DNA of 33,960 nucleotides, from assembly GCA_020650975.1 (NCBI GenBank), contig JAIPMN010015795.1, positions 1-33,960 of the forward strand. Reading direction: 5' to 3'. Both the position numbers and the translations under genes were made by a program. Shown piece after piece: positions 1 to 12,800 of this stretch. Each line of letters opens with the position of its first letter. Position 1 is the stretch's first letter. The notes below the pieces were generated by a model. It did not search any database. It was not told the DNA's origin and was given only the letters and a program-made list of their open reading frames with translations. The stretch comes from Apostichopus californicus (lineage: Eukaryota > Echinodermata > Holothuroidea > Aspidochirotida > Stichopodidae).

Positions 1-969
1 GGGGCGCAGCAAATATTTATAGATGCAGACATTACTGCCGAAATGGCGGTGCATGAAAACAAATCATAAAAAAAAGGCAGGAATCATGTCCGCTCGCGAA
101 GCGCGCTAAAATTCTTTTCTTTTTTTATAGGTTTTCCCGAAAGGGAAAACTTTGGAGTTTCTATTACCGACCTTGTAAAATTGTGAGTGGGGCCGCGGAT
201 TGCAAATTCGGCAATGACTTTAACGCGGACCGCAAAGCCCGTAATTACTATTACGGTTAGATTCGTCCAACACGGCAGCATACAGAAACGTTGTACTCAA
301 AGCCGAAGCCAGTAATCAGGTCACACATCCGGAGTCTATGCATGCTAAGTTCTTCGATCGCACTGCCCTCATTACCTTTCGAGAAACATTTCATTGTGTA
401 TAGTTTTGATGTCCATCTCATACATGTATATAGCCTTTTCACCTGTTTGTGTTTGTTTGTATATGTCCGTTTGACTTGATGTTACACAGGCCTATACTTG
501 ACTTCTCGTCGTAAATGTTAAGTCAAAAACCATTTTCTCTTCGTTAGTAAATTTCTAACATGCTGCCGTTGATCCAGGGCAGTATTTAAAAGAGCCCCTG
601 GTGAATATTTGGAAGAAATATCAAGGTATCCGCAAGGGACGTGCCTATAACCCGTACTACAGCCAGACAATGAGGGGCCCCACATTCCGATGTATATTTT
701 GAAGGACCATATCTGTAGTAGATCACAATATTCAAATTGAGTTTTGGATTCATATGAATTCGGAAGGTCGCGGAATTGGTTCTAGTTCTGACCAAGACTT
801 TGATCTCAAATATACTTTAAGTTTCAAGGACTGCAAGTTCCTTCAAATTAAAACAACGTCACTTCATATTTATTTCATCGCGATAAATTCAGAGCTGTCA
901 TAAAAGTTATGCATTCGGTGAGATATGGCGTCGGTTAAGTTAACAGAAATTCGGTTGGCAGGTTGGGCA

Positions 970-1005
970 GGACTGGGGGAGGGGGTGGGTGGGGTGGGGA
1001 GGTTT
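970..1005 (+). other. G-run cluster, potential G-quadruplex
   Basis: Plus-strand G-rich segment with at least four runs of three to five G separated by one or two bases (GGGGGAGGGGGTGGGTGGGG and onward). This satisfies the usual G-quadruplex pattern. No gene is recognisable next to it, so a regulatory role is not supported. Confidence 0.5.
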
Positions 1006-2278
1006 AGACCTTTCCAACCGGTAAGTGTGGAATGCATATCAAAATTTGTCGCCACCTCAGAGAATCGACAACCTGTATGAACTGGTTCACGCACTTGCAT
1101 GCGCTATAAGACGGGGCAATACTTCATCCCATAATAGCTATCTTTGTTATAAAGGCTCGGCAACTTTAACAAATTTGCCTAGAATTGTTCAAAAATAAGA
1201 TTGCATGGATCCCTCGCTTTGTAAATGTCCCCCAACAGATTAGTGTACGGTGGCCGTGAAGTTTTAAATGGAGAAACCGATACATCTATGTTGGCAAACA
1301 GTTTGAACGTACGTCCATAATATACTTTCCTCTTACCTGTCGGGACTTCCGTTTACATTTCTATGATAGTTATTAGTAGCCCTGCTCCACGTTTTGCTCT
1401 ACGAGTGAGCATGCGCGTAACAGTCATAATGCTTATACACTCGATATCACTACACATGCCGATCATTCATGTTCTACCTCTCGATACTGACAGGAACTTC
1501 ACACAAAGAGCTGAACATACTTTACATATTATCATTATCACATATATACCAAATGTGTTGAGTATCATCAGACGCACATTATATAACACATTCTTGACAT
1601 CACCGGCCTAACATGCCTTTGATTTAATTGTCATCAATCTGCAACGAACAAAATGTTAAATCATATCTTCAGTCACCAAAAGGATAACATTCACAGCTCG
1701 ACACTTAGGTATATATGTTACATTGATTGACATAAATGTGTACTAAACTAACCATACACAATATGTATGCATATCAATGTTAAACATAAATCGACTTTCT
1801 GTTATTTATGGATAATCAAGTCAATATTATAAATGTTAACGATTCATCTATTGGATTTGAAACACACTTACGAGTGCTATTTATACGCGTGACAACCCCG
1901 ACTTTAAACTTGCAGCAGCTGTGAAATGTCCAATTTATAGACATTTAAATATTCCTCTGACAGTTTAAGTGTTAACTATTTCATTTGACGTGGTACTAAA
2001 CTCATTGCGACAACTGAATTATTTGTAAAGGTTGATACAGTTGTAAGTGCTCTCTGAGCTATGCGACCCAGTGTCCGTTCTACATCACGATCTATTGGAC
2101 AGCTGCTTCCTAAACGTGTTTCCCATGGCGATGTATGTTATGATTTCCATAAGTTAGTCGCAACCCATTAATTTCTAAGCGCTTAAATCAACGAAATATA
2201 CACTCCCTTGTGTTGAGGTTTTAAATGCACATTGACTGATTTTATGGCACCTGATTGTACATGAACGGAAAGTAAGAA

Positions 2279-2298
2279 GTACACACACACACACACAT
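2279..2298. repeat. (AC)n microsatellite
   Basis: Short dinucleotide run of about nine AC units in the left intergenic region. Confidence 0.7.
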
Positions 2299-5200
2299 TT
2301 ATCAAACACTGGGAAATAAATCACCCTTGATTTGTACTCTTTATAAATTGAGCAAGTTTAGCAAATTTAGTAAGTTAAACCTCGTAGCCAATGGCAATGA
2401 CCCACGGAACTACATTGTGTATACTTACCGCATGTGTTTCTATCGGCGCCTCCGAAAATGACTCACATTAAACAACCGATATTTGTCTATGTGCACTACC
2501 AATGAAAGATTCATTCATAAAAATCACCGGTAGCCAGAATTCTCTAACAGTACCACCATAATAGTGTCTACTATTTTGCTTCTTAATTTGATTCAAATGT
2601 ATACATAAGTATTTCGTTGTGTTCGATTCGATGCCGCTGGAACCGGACATTATGTTACCGCAAGTTCATAAAGTACTTGGCACAAAAGCCTATATATACC
2701 ACAGTTCATTACGGTAACTCTCAGTAATGACTTTTAATGTATCATACCTTTCATAGCCAGAGGGTTATTTTATGACAAATAAATACATTTGTACGGTACT
2801 CTGTTCGTCTGTTTCCAGTATGCGTCATAAACATGAGATTTACGATAAACTTTGACCTTGTGAAGAGGAAAAAGGAGGTCCAACTCCTACATGGTTGGAA
2901 CAACATCCGTTTTGGTCAAAGCTTTTATGAATGCTAGCGGAGTTTTACTCAAATACCTAAAACAACATTGAAATTGATTGATCAAAGCAAAACATGAACA
3001 ACTGAATATTTACTGATTATTTTCGACCCCAACAATTCCTGGCCCAGACAGTTTCATTCATATGTAGCATATCAACAGCGTGAAAATACCAAATCGGAAA
3101 TGTTCAAAACTTAAGACATTTTCTTTTTTCTCTCGAAATGAGACATTCCATGTGCAGCTATAATAAACATCGTTTTAACGGGATTTAAAAATTACACTAG
3201 TATAGATGATTCATTAAAATCAACGCATGCGCAAACACTTTAAAGGAATATTCCAAGAGGTATTATTTTAACATATATCGGAGGACAACCTATCAAACAC
3301 TGCCATAATTGACCAAAAAAACAGTCCGTCCTTACTCATGATCTTGTTCGTAAGTCTTTAGAGATGTATTTAAGCAGATTTATCCATAATTAATTCAAGG
3401 AAATATATATTACAGTAGTCGGACTGTGGTGCAATCATGGTACATATACTCCAGTTCATTCATAATCTTTATTCGAATTTCATGTATGATATGATACAAA
3501 TGGAAATGGTTTCTTATTTCAATATGTCCTCTGAACTGATTTTCTATATTGACTTCGTCAAAACGCAGATGTTTATTGGAATAATTAAATTTATCTCCAT
3601 CTGTATACAACTGGTTTGAACATGACAAATGTCAAACATAAACTTTTCAGAATTTCATTCACTCTGCCGTTCTCAGAAAACGGATAAAACTGTCATGAAG
3701 CTTACGAAGCGAGTTTTACGATTTATTTTTTACGAGTTTTACGAATGTTATCAGCGAGTCACGTGATTGGAAATTTACAGCAAGCGTTGGACTCAAGGTA
3801 CTGCTACTATAATATGGACCCTCCCTCCCTCCCCCCCCCCCCCATTTAAAGGGCATAAGTATTATCCCAAATTATGCTGAAAGTTTCAAAACGGTCACAG
3901 ATGTTTAACAACCCACACCCCTTGGTTCCTCGCCTCAAGTCATCTTGGATCCTGGAGAAGTGGTCCAACTCATCTCCGACTGAATGTAGAAAATCCTTCG
4001 ACTGAACGTTTCTACCGACTGACCTTGGGTGGTGCACCCCTGCCATTGGGTTCCGTACTAAACAAGTTGGTATAGAATTATAGAAAACGACACAGAAAAT
4101 CGTTCGACGCTTCTGAATTAATTTTTGTATAGCGTCCTCACGTTTCAGGCCATACGAAATTTCGAAAGTTTGTACATCGCTGGGATACTTAGTTGCCTAA
4201 TTATATCATTTTCGATATCTGGGAGTACCTGGAACAGTAATGCACCAGAGTAATGTGCTTCTTGACATGGTTGAATGTTGGAGCTATTGCCTACGACCAT
4301 TATTGATTGCGATTGCACATAAAATGAACAAACTCATAGAAAAATAATACATAATAATAATCATAGAATTTTTTTTAAAAAAGACAGACAGACAGACACA
4401 CTTTCCTGATCTGATGTATTGAACACCTGTATTCCAAAGAAACAGTTCCCAGTGTCAAATTAAAAACGTAAAATAAAAATGCAATGATGGTTGTTACAAA
4501 GAAAATGTATGGAGTTTACTGTTTGGCCACATTTTGATAAAAATATCAAAATAAATATAAAAAGTTGAAAGATACAAGAAAAGAACAAAAGCTTGACAGA
4601 AAAGGAGAGTACATCAGAAAGAATTAACACAGAGAATGATCAAATTTGTGAATTTTATACAAAGTTTTACTTTGTCTATTAAAGACGAATTAGACAATTA
4701 CATTATGATATGATCATGGTACGGTTTTAGGAATGAAAATATGGCGATGGACCAAGAACTAAAACAAAGAGCAGAGCAAGTTTGGCTATGGAAGTGGATT
4801 ATGACCATTGACTGCAATTATGGAAACTCCTCTCCTTAACAATAAAGCAATAGGTTTCAGATACCTTGGCAATATAGTCTGAATTGAGATGGGGGGGGGG
4901 GGTGGGGAGGCAGTGATGGGAGTAAAACTATAGGACCTTGCAAATACTACAAAATCACCAAAATATGGTCTTCAATGTCATCTGGTGGTGTTCTGTTGTA
5001 AATATGAAGTTAAAAGAACATGTTTGGGTTGAGAATTGATAAAATATTTGATTAACATGAACATTAACCTAACATTGAAGCCTGCACTGAGGAGCCGATG
5101 TCGTCATCTCTGAAGCCCTAAAGGAGCTTTCCAGACTATTGGCACATTTAAAGGGGAACATCTTGAAAACCTTTAAATCCATAGAAACAATACCAACAAT

Positions 5201-6522
5201 ATATTTATATATATACTGTTTACATCTTTTCAATTTTCCATTTATTTCCATTTCATAGAAAGTTATTAACCCTCATTTCCGTATCTTTGATATGGCAGAT
5301 ATTTAATGTAATTGCTGAATGTTAATACATTCATATATGATAAGATTAAAATATATATCCTACGAATCACTTTGAGTGAAATGTCATGCGTCTCGGACAC
5401 TTGTGATACCTAGTACATTATTTATGTATATGATTGATTCAATGTAAACCATTGGACGAAACACATTTAAAAGTTTGTCAGGAAAACTTGGATTGTTTGG
5501 CACTTACTAATGCTGGCTCTACAAACTTTTTCTCTTCATATAATTTGTTACTTTAAAGCACCATACTGCAGGACATAGTGAAATCTATAAATGACCAACT
5601 CTTAACTGAAAAAGTATTAACACTCCTTCCAGGGATGTGAAATTCTTACTTACTTATTTATTTCCTTGAAAATATAATCCATAACTGAGGCAGAAAGAGA
5701 AAATTGCAATAACCACATTGAGGACAAAGAAATAAATTAAACATGTTTCATTACATTAGCTGAGTTGGTCAAAATCCATACAGACAATACGTTTTACAGT
5801 CTTCAGTAACCAGTCATCCTAGTTTTGATCACTTTGTAAAGATACAGCAGGTTGATTAATCAATAATTACGTAATTTATCACTCATTATTCTATAATAAT
5901 CTCTTATTCCTTAAATCTGAGATTTACTGGTTGACTTCATTAAAGTCACGCAAAACCAAAAATCATGACACTCATGGATCACCTTCCACTCTAGTCAGGG
6001 TAGACACAGCCCTTTCAGGACATCCACCACTGGCTCTTCAATGTCAAGTGGATATAACGCATGACTCAGTTCTCACTTCAGGTACTTGACATGAGAAACT
6101 GATGGTGTATGCATGGTAATGGCAGGGTTATCTCTGACTACTTTAAGCTACTCAGTCTACACACTTAAAGGCAAGAAATACTTCTAGTGAAACCAAACCA
6201 GTTAAGGAAAAGAGGTTTAAAATTATACTGGCTCGACTTGACATCTTAACAAGAGTCCAACGGGCACTATGATTCCTTGCTTAGTGGAATATTAAAGTGT
6301 TGTATGTCATGGAGAAACTAGGAACGGAAAGTACAAGACAGTCATTGTTTTGCATTGATTTACATAAAACAGATAGAGGAATCAAGTAATAATAACAAAT
6401 TCATAGCACCTGATGATGTATGAGTACATCAAATTTTTGTGAATATAAAAAAAATAAAACTTTGAATTTCACTGAATGTGTTTTGTTGAGCAACGATATC
6501 AATTAAAAATATTATCAGTATT

Positions 6523-6528
6523 TTTATT
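6523..6528 (-). terminator. Candidate poly(A) signal for the NUDT5-like gene
   Basis: TTTATT on the plus strand reads AATAAA on the minus strand. It lies about 205 bases downstream of the NUDT5-like stop codon, a plausible 3' UTR length. AATAAA is frequent by chance in AT-rich DNA and other copies occur further left, so the assignment is tentative. Confidence 0.3.
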
Positions 6529-6732
6529 ACCAGTTGTTAAGATCATAGAAAAAGCCCAAACTTTTGACAATGATTAATACAAATTAAAAAAAAAAATTAA
6601 AACCTCTGTCAAATAAGTAAAATGACAAGAAAAAAAGTTACTTTGCTGTTAGCCTTCTACCTGAACCAGAATATTTCAAGGCACTCGTCACGAAGGTCAC
6701 CCACCACAAGGCAGCTGGGTAGAAGTCACTAC

Positions 6733-6854
6733 TTAATCTCCAAGTTTCCTTGACAGATTCTCAACTTTGTTCAAAGATGGCTGTTTTGAAGGCTGGCAGC
6801 TGGAGTACACATAAACTTTGGCATCTATGACGATGTTATCGTCTTTACCCCAAT
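6733..6854 (-). CDS. NUDT5: NUDT5-like last coding exon
   Basis: Encodes [19 protein letters not shown] and a C-terminal tail ending NLSRKLGD, then TAA at 6735-6733. The [10 protein letters not shown] piece corresponds to L-T-V-D-A-R-V-Y-S-Y of human NUDT5. The last 20 residues are not conserved. Acceptor CTACGACAG is short in pyrimidines. Confidence 0.85.
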
Positions 6855-9800
6855 CTGTCGTAGAATGACAAAGAGAAAGAGAGTAATAGCTCACTCATGG
6901 ATGAATTAATAAGACTGATATGCCTTGAAAATTATGAAATCTTCACAAGATGCTTTGGTGGTGTAACCAGAATCCACCCCCTCGCCGACAAAATATGTGT
7001 CATGTATGGGGAGACACAGCTGGTACACTCATCGTCCTCTTGTACCCCTCCCACACCCCTCACCCTACCCCCTTCACCCTCCCCTACCCTACCTCCTCCC
7101 CCTACACCTGCCCCCTACCATCCCACTGCCTCTAGAGATTGTACATGAAGTTATGAGTATGTCTTTGTTGACATTGCTGAGCGCTACTTGGGTTACGACA
7201 TGCATTCAGAAGAAATGATTTGGTCGAGGTAAGTACGGTGGGTTTTGTCATCCAGGAGAAATCCCTGGTTTATCAATCTGAGCTGACCTTCCAAACTGTC
7301 CAAAAATATCCCAAAAAACTCAAACTGTAAATTAGATAGCCAACTTGAGGTGAAGTGTGAAGGTGAAGTATTACAAGCTATTCCATTCCAAAATTATAAT
7401 TGATTTATTTATTAATTAAAAATTTGTTATTATTTTGCCATTTTGGAAAAAAAAGGATCACCTCCAGTAAAGTTGCATTGGTCGGATGGGTTGGCTGTTT
7501 ACCTGTACTGCTGCAATATTATTCATGATATGTAACACACAAGCAACACTGCCCGTAACCGCGGTGGAGAAAGGGTAAACGCATGAATGACCGTAAATGC
7601 CGGTCGGCCAAAACCTCCACCTTTCTCATTAACGGAGAGACAAACCCAACCAACCGACCTCTTTATGTTATGCAATAAGAGATGCAAGAATTCTACTGAA
7701 TGGCAGTAACAAATCTACCATAGTGCATTACACTGAATAAATAAACAAAACCATTTTCATTTTGACTACTTAAGACAAATCAAAGAAAACAATCAGAGAT
7801 CTCTCACTTCTATTGAGCGGATGGCTCGTTAAGATTGATACAAAGTTATCACCCAAATGCTGCAAGCAGTGTTACGTTTTTATTAGCAATGAAAAGCCAG
7901 TCGAATGTCGAAAACAAGACATCAAAAACAAACGGAACCCAAGCAACAACTTACCTTTTAGTTGCCTCTCCAAGTTGTGAAGTGGAACAATAAGTACTTC
8001 TATGAATTCATCCTCATCTGGAAGAGAAAAAGAAGAAAAAACTTTCCACAATCAAACATGGAAACTCATAAAGTATGATGATAACGATTAACCACAACAT
8101 ATTTTAGCTGATATATTGTTCTCTCTCTTGGCTTACACCGAATGAACAAAAAGCTGAGAGAAATTCTCCCATGAACTATTCACCATTCTTGTGGAATTCT
8201 TACTTTTGTCTGCCTCGTAACGTTACGTCCTCTCCAACATATGAATTGGCACAATTCTTGAATCGATGACCAAACATCAGGTAATGGGTAGGTCCAATTA
8301 TGTTACCACAGAATGTTAGCTAGATTTATACAGTACATTCCATGTAATGACTAAAGAAGTATACCATTACGGCTTCCACAATTCTCATATACACCGTCAC
8401 GCACCTCAAATCTGCCCCCACCCCGCCTGCTATTCCACGGAGTAACAATTTTACAATGACAAAACTTGTTACTTTAAATCAAATCTTTGTTCAAATATCC
8501 AAAATATGAATTAATTTGAGCAATGACTGAATATTTACAATAATAACAAGACACAAACAATTAAATGTACCATTTATTGGTTTTAAGCTTCCAACTTCTA
8601 AAACAAAAATGTCAACATATTTAATACAGGGACTTGCCCACGATTGCATCTTTATAGGTTGTACTGTCATTGTAGAGATGGTGCAACATATGTGCCAAAT
8701 AAATAATGCACAATATAAGTATTTGAATGCAAATATCTTCAAAAATTCAAATATTTAGTACAGGGATTCTCAATATGCAGTCCACAGGCAAACTGAGGAC
8801 CGCAAAAAAAAGTTGGCCTCCCAAAAGAAATAAAAATCTGCCCACAATCTTGCACTTTTCAGGTGTGTGGGCCCCCAAGGCCTTCTATTTCATCACAGTA
8901 CTGGCCTATACCCTGCACCTTGCTCGATCTATGTATAGTAACATTCAGGTTCACCCTGTAATTTAGCTCCGACCAATGTGTCTCTCTGGCCATCGTAGAC
9001 AATAAATCGAGAAGCCATTGTATAGAACCGCAATCTGTATTTCCAATGTCTCTGTATATTTGGTCTGTCATGCAGACCCACTACACAGAGAAGACTAATA
9101 GTTTTAACTCGCTTACCTAAGTTTTGGACTGGGCTACTGTTTTCTGAACTATCTCCATCGATCTGAAAGAAATAGAAACACGATTTCACTTTGGGTGGAA
9201 AAAGGACTCATGACTTTAACAACTTCTGCATGAACATTCAGCAATCAGAAAAGTTCCCCATCAAGATAAAACTAACATTATAACATGCCATCACATTTTT
9301 TATAAAAAAGCAAACATAAAAAAATACAGAAAGTTATGTCATAACTGATTTTATCCAAGTAAAAGATATTCAGCCTTTTCTATTGCAATGGAGTGAGGGT
9401 GTACATGGATAGTAACTTAGTGAGGACACCAAGGGTTTCTAAAACCCATTACACATATTGAATATCAGTAAATACAACTGTGCCCAGATAAAACTACAGT
9501 AATATATAGAACAAAGGATACAGAATTACTAACGCAAACCACTGTGTTATTGAGACATTCATAATACTTTTAAAAAAATTTAAAAAATAAAAATATGAAC
9601 CAACACAGACATATTACACATTTATGATTCTGATTCCATTATTCTTCAGGCTACCATTATCATTCGCAATATCATTATCATTCGCAATATCATTATCATT
9701 TGCAATACCATTATCATTCGCAATACCATTATTTATTCATGACAAACGCATACATTTTTGTGGCATCTTATGATTCTAGAGAGCCTGATATCATAATTCT

Positions 9801-12800
9801 TTATAACTGTGATAATACTTACATCCACATGGACCATGCTAACTGTGCATGAACTAGTTCCTGCATCGAGGGCCACACCTGAAAAATAAGAAATTAGAAA
9901 CAAGGCTTATTCGTTAACACTAACGGGGAGAATCACAAAATCGATGCCCGTACAGTTCGCAATAAAAAATAAATATGGCGATAAGAACAAAAATAACGAT
10001 AAAAATAACAATGCGAAATGTTTTGAACTCCAAAAACACAAAATGAAAACGATTACTTATACAGTGCTTCAAGCAGATGACATGAATCACGTTGCCGATG
10101 ACAAAAAATCCATGACAACGATCACCAAGAAAATGTTGGGATGAAAATTTGAGGGCGCAATAGAAGATATCGAGAAAATGATTTACAAATTCTTCTTGAA
10201 TGTTTTGAAATCCCATGCAAGGTCCCATGCCATGCAAGGTCTTTCCCAGCAGACATTTCACCATCCTTGACATGACAACTTTTGGCTCATTTTACACAGT
10301 GTCACTGTAGACACTTCTTTCTTCCATTACTCGAGCATAGGTACTCTCTGTAAAGTGTCAACATATTTCAATCTCTTCCTCCCATGCCACCTAGTACAAT
10401 CTCTAAAGTGCCACCGTAGAATTTCTTCTTCCCACCACACAAGAGCTGAAGCTCTTTGATCAAACACATCCAATATGGCACTCCCTCTACATTTAAGTCT
10501 TCGTCACTTTCTTTTGCTCTCACCACCTAAACCTTTGAGTGGAGTGTCAACATGTTCCCTTCTTTCATCCATCATAACCTGTATGTGTTTGTCAAGTATC
10601 TAGCACCACCACATCCAAACACGGCACTCCCTCACCGATAAACGCTCTGCATAAAGTTCCATTACACACACTTTTTCTTTTCCCTCACCACCAGAAACTC
10701 TAAGTAAAGTGTCACACCACCACATACATCTACTTTTTCTTTACCCTCACTTCCTGAGAGTCCCTGTAAAGTGATTCTTACCTGGTGATGATTTTTGCAC
10801 AGTACCGAGATACCCAGTTTCCTCTTTGAGTTCTCTGATAGCTGCATCTGGAGCACTTTCACCCGCATCTATCAAGCCTGTTGGTTGCAAAAGAAGATGT
10901 AAAACGAAAAAGAAACATTAAATAATAAATTCATGTGTTATCGATTGTTAAACTTAAAGTTTGACTCTTCAAATGGTTGTCTAAGGACCTACTTATCAAG
11001 TTACACTTTAACCTTGAGCCAGGTTACCAATTCACTTTGGGATGCAAAGAGCGAGAGTGCTTAGGTTGCGCGAAGACAGGTAAGCGAGGAAGCAAAGAAA
11101 ATTTATCAATATTTTCAAGTTTAGCTTGACTCTTCAAACAGTTGTCCAGACACAGGGTTTTCGTTAGTAGACATGTGCTTCTATAGCCGACCCTTAGCAT
11201 GTAAGTATTCTAAATGTTTTATATAGGTATTAAAGGGCTTGATATTGTAATTGTATACCTTTTAATATCGTATTAAAGAGATTTGCTTTTAATGTGACTT
11301 GCTGTATGCTTGTGCCTGTTATTATTGTTGCCTTTTCATGTATTTGTTGTTTTGCTTATTTACAAGAGTATCTGGAGTTAAAGTTTTATCATTGCCGCCC
11401 CTCCCTCACTGGGTTTTTCACATACTTCGTACAAATGTTTTGAGGAATAAAATCGGTGAAAATAAAGGACACATACCTGCAGGAAATTCGATGGTATATT
11501 TTGCCACGGGAGGACGGTACTGTTTAATGAGAATGATGCAGTCATAATGGAAGAGCCTCTTCAATGTTGCTATTACTGTTACACCTGTGAAACAACAGGA
11601 ACGTATCAATTGTTAACAACAATGAACTGAAAAAAAGCCCACATAAATAGCTGAGAATGTGAGATATGTCGCCCCTCCCCAAACATTAATCCTGTGACTC
11701 ACAAGTAGTAGCAGCACATTCTCACATGGCCTAGCCTCTCGTTTATATAGTGTTACTGTATATAGGCTGGCACATCAGAACTATAAAATGTTCGTCTACT
11801 TGTGTCACTCTCTGATTGTTAGTGGAAGTACACTCATTGTAATAGCAGAGAAAGAAGTCCAAGCAACTTACTAGAAGTAAAGAAACTTTACATTTTAACC
11901 AAACGCACAAAGATACAAATTGCTATATTGATAAGAGTTACAAACCAGTGGATCTGGTGGAAAGCGCAGAGTGGCTTCTATGTAATTAAAGCAATGACAC
12001 TGAGCGAGGTAGTACACTACAAATTTGGTTCATTCAGGAGAGCACATAATGATTGTATGTTCTACATGAATATTCATGTCTTAAGAAAGCATGAATAAAA
12101 TCAAAGCAACTACAGTAGACGTCCGTACTTACCATCAGCAACTTGAGACGATCTCTGGACCCTCCGAACCATCTCCCAGCATCTCTCTCCATTTGGTGTT
12201 TGGTAATGAGCTCTTTCGAAGGAAAGCCAAGTTTCCGTATGAAGTACCTACAAAGTAAATTACATTATAATCTAGCTTTAGCAATTCTTATTCTACAGGG
12301 CAGGCTTTCACCAATTAAGTTGACACATGTGCTGTTATTACTTTTGACTTAAAACAGATTTAACATTCAAAAGTAGCCAAAATTCCTTTTCCAGTGGTAA
12401 GAGATGGGAGAGGCTGGGGTACAATACATGACTGCAAAGGTTTTAGAACAAATAAGAGTCAACAGTATATATAAGTTCTGTGCATTTATCATCATATTCT
12501 AAGTACATGTTTATTCATAAACGTCTAAACTGCTTTGCAGTGTGAGCACAAAATCATTTCCCATTGCCATATATATGCAATGCATTACACACACATTTGT
12601 TTATGTTTCCAATTAGAGTATATACTGTATGTAAGTGTTACACAAGACTATTAAAGCAATAGCAATATTTCATATTATTATCTCATTGTTCAAGTTTGCC
12701 CAGGGCAGGGAATGGAGGCTGACTTGAATGAGTTTGCTGCATTAGTAGCATTAAGCTTCTCAGCATTATAAAACATTTGTCTCTTAGGCCGAACTGTTGT

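Larger units (their letters stand above)
1..6520. other. Intergenic region without recognisable gene
   Basis: About 6.5 kb in which I recognise no conserved protein, RNA gene or splice-consistent exon series. It is AT-rich and contains only short open frames of 60-80 codons with no family resemblance. Simple sequence includes a G-run cluster near 970-1005, an (AC)n run near 2280-2297, a poly-C run near 3826-3843, an (ACAG)n stretch near 4382-4400 and a poly-G run near 4891-4903. The right end probably includes the 3' untranslated region of the NUDT5-like gene, which is read leftward from 6732. A gene with exons too divergent to recognise cannot be excluded. Confidence 0.5.

Noticed and set aside
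3846-4046. 66-codon minus-strand frame, D, R and G-rich
   Set aside because: It looks slightly more protein-like than its surroundings and may be a transposon remnant, but no domain was recognised.
9920-10273. 117-codon minus-strand open frame
   Set aside because: It lies in a NUDT5 intron, is rich in F, I, V and H from AT-rich DNA, and shows no known domain.
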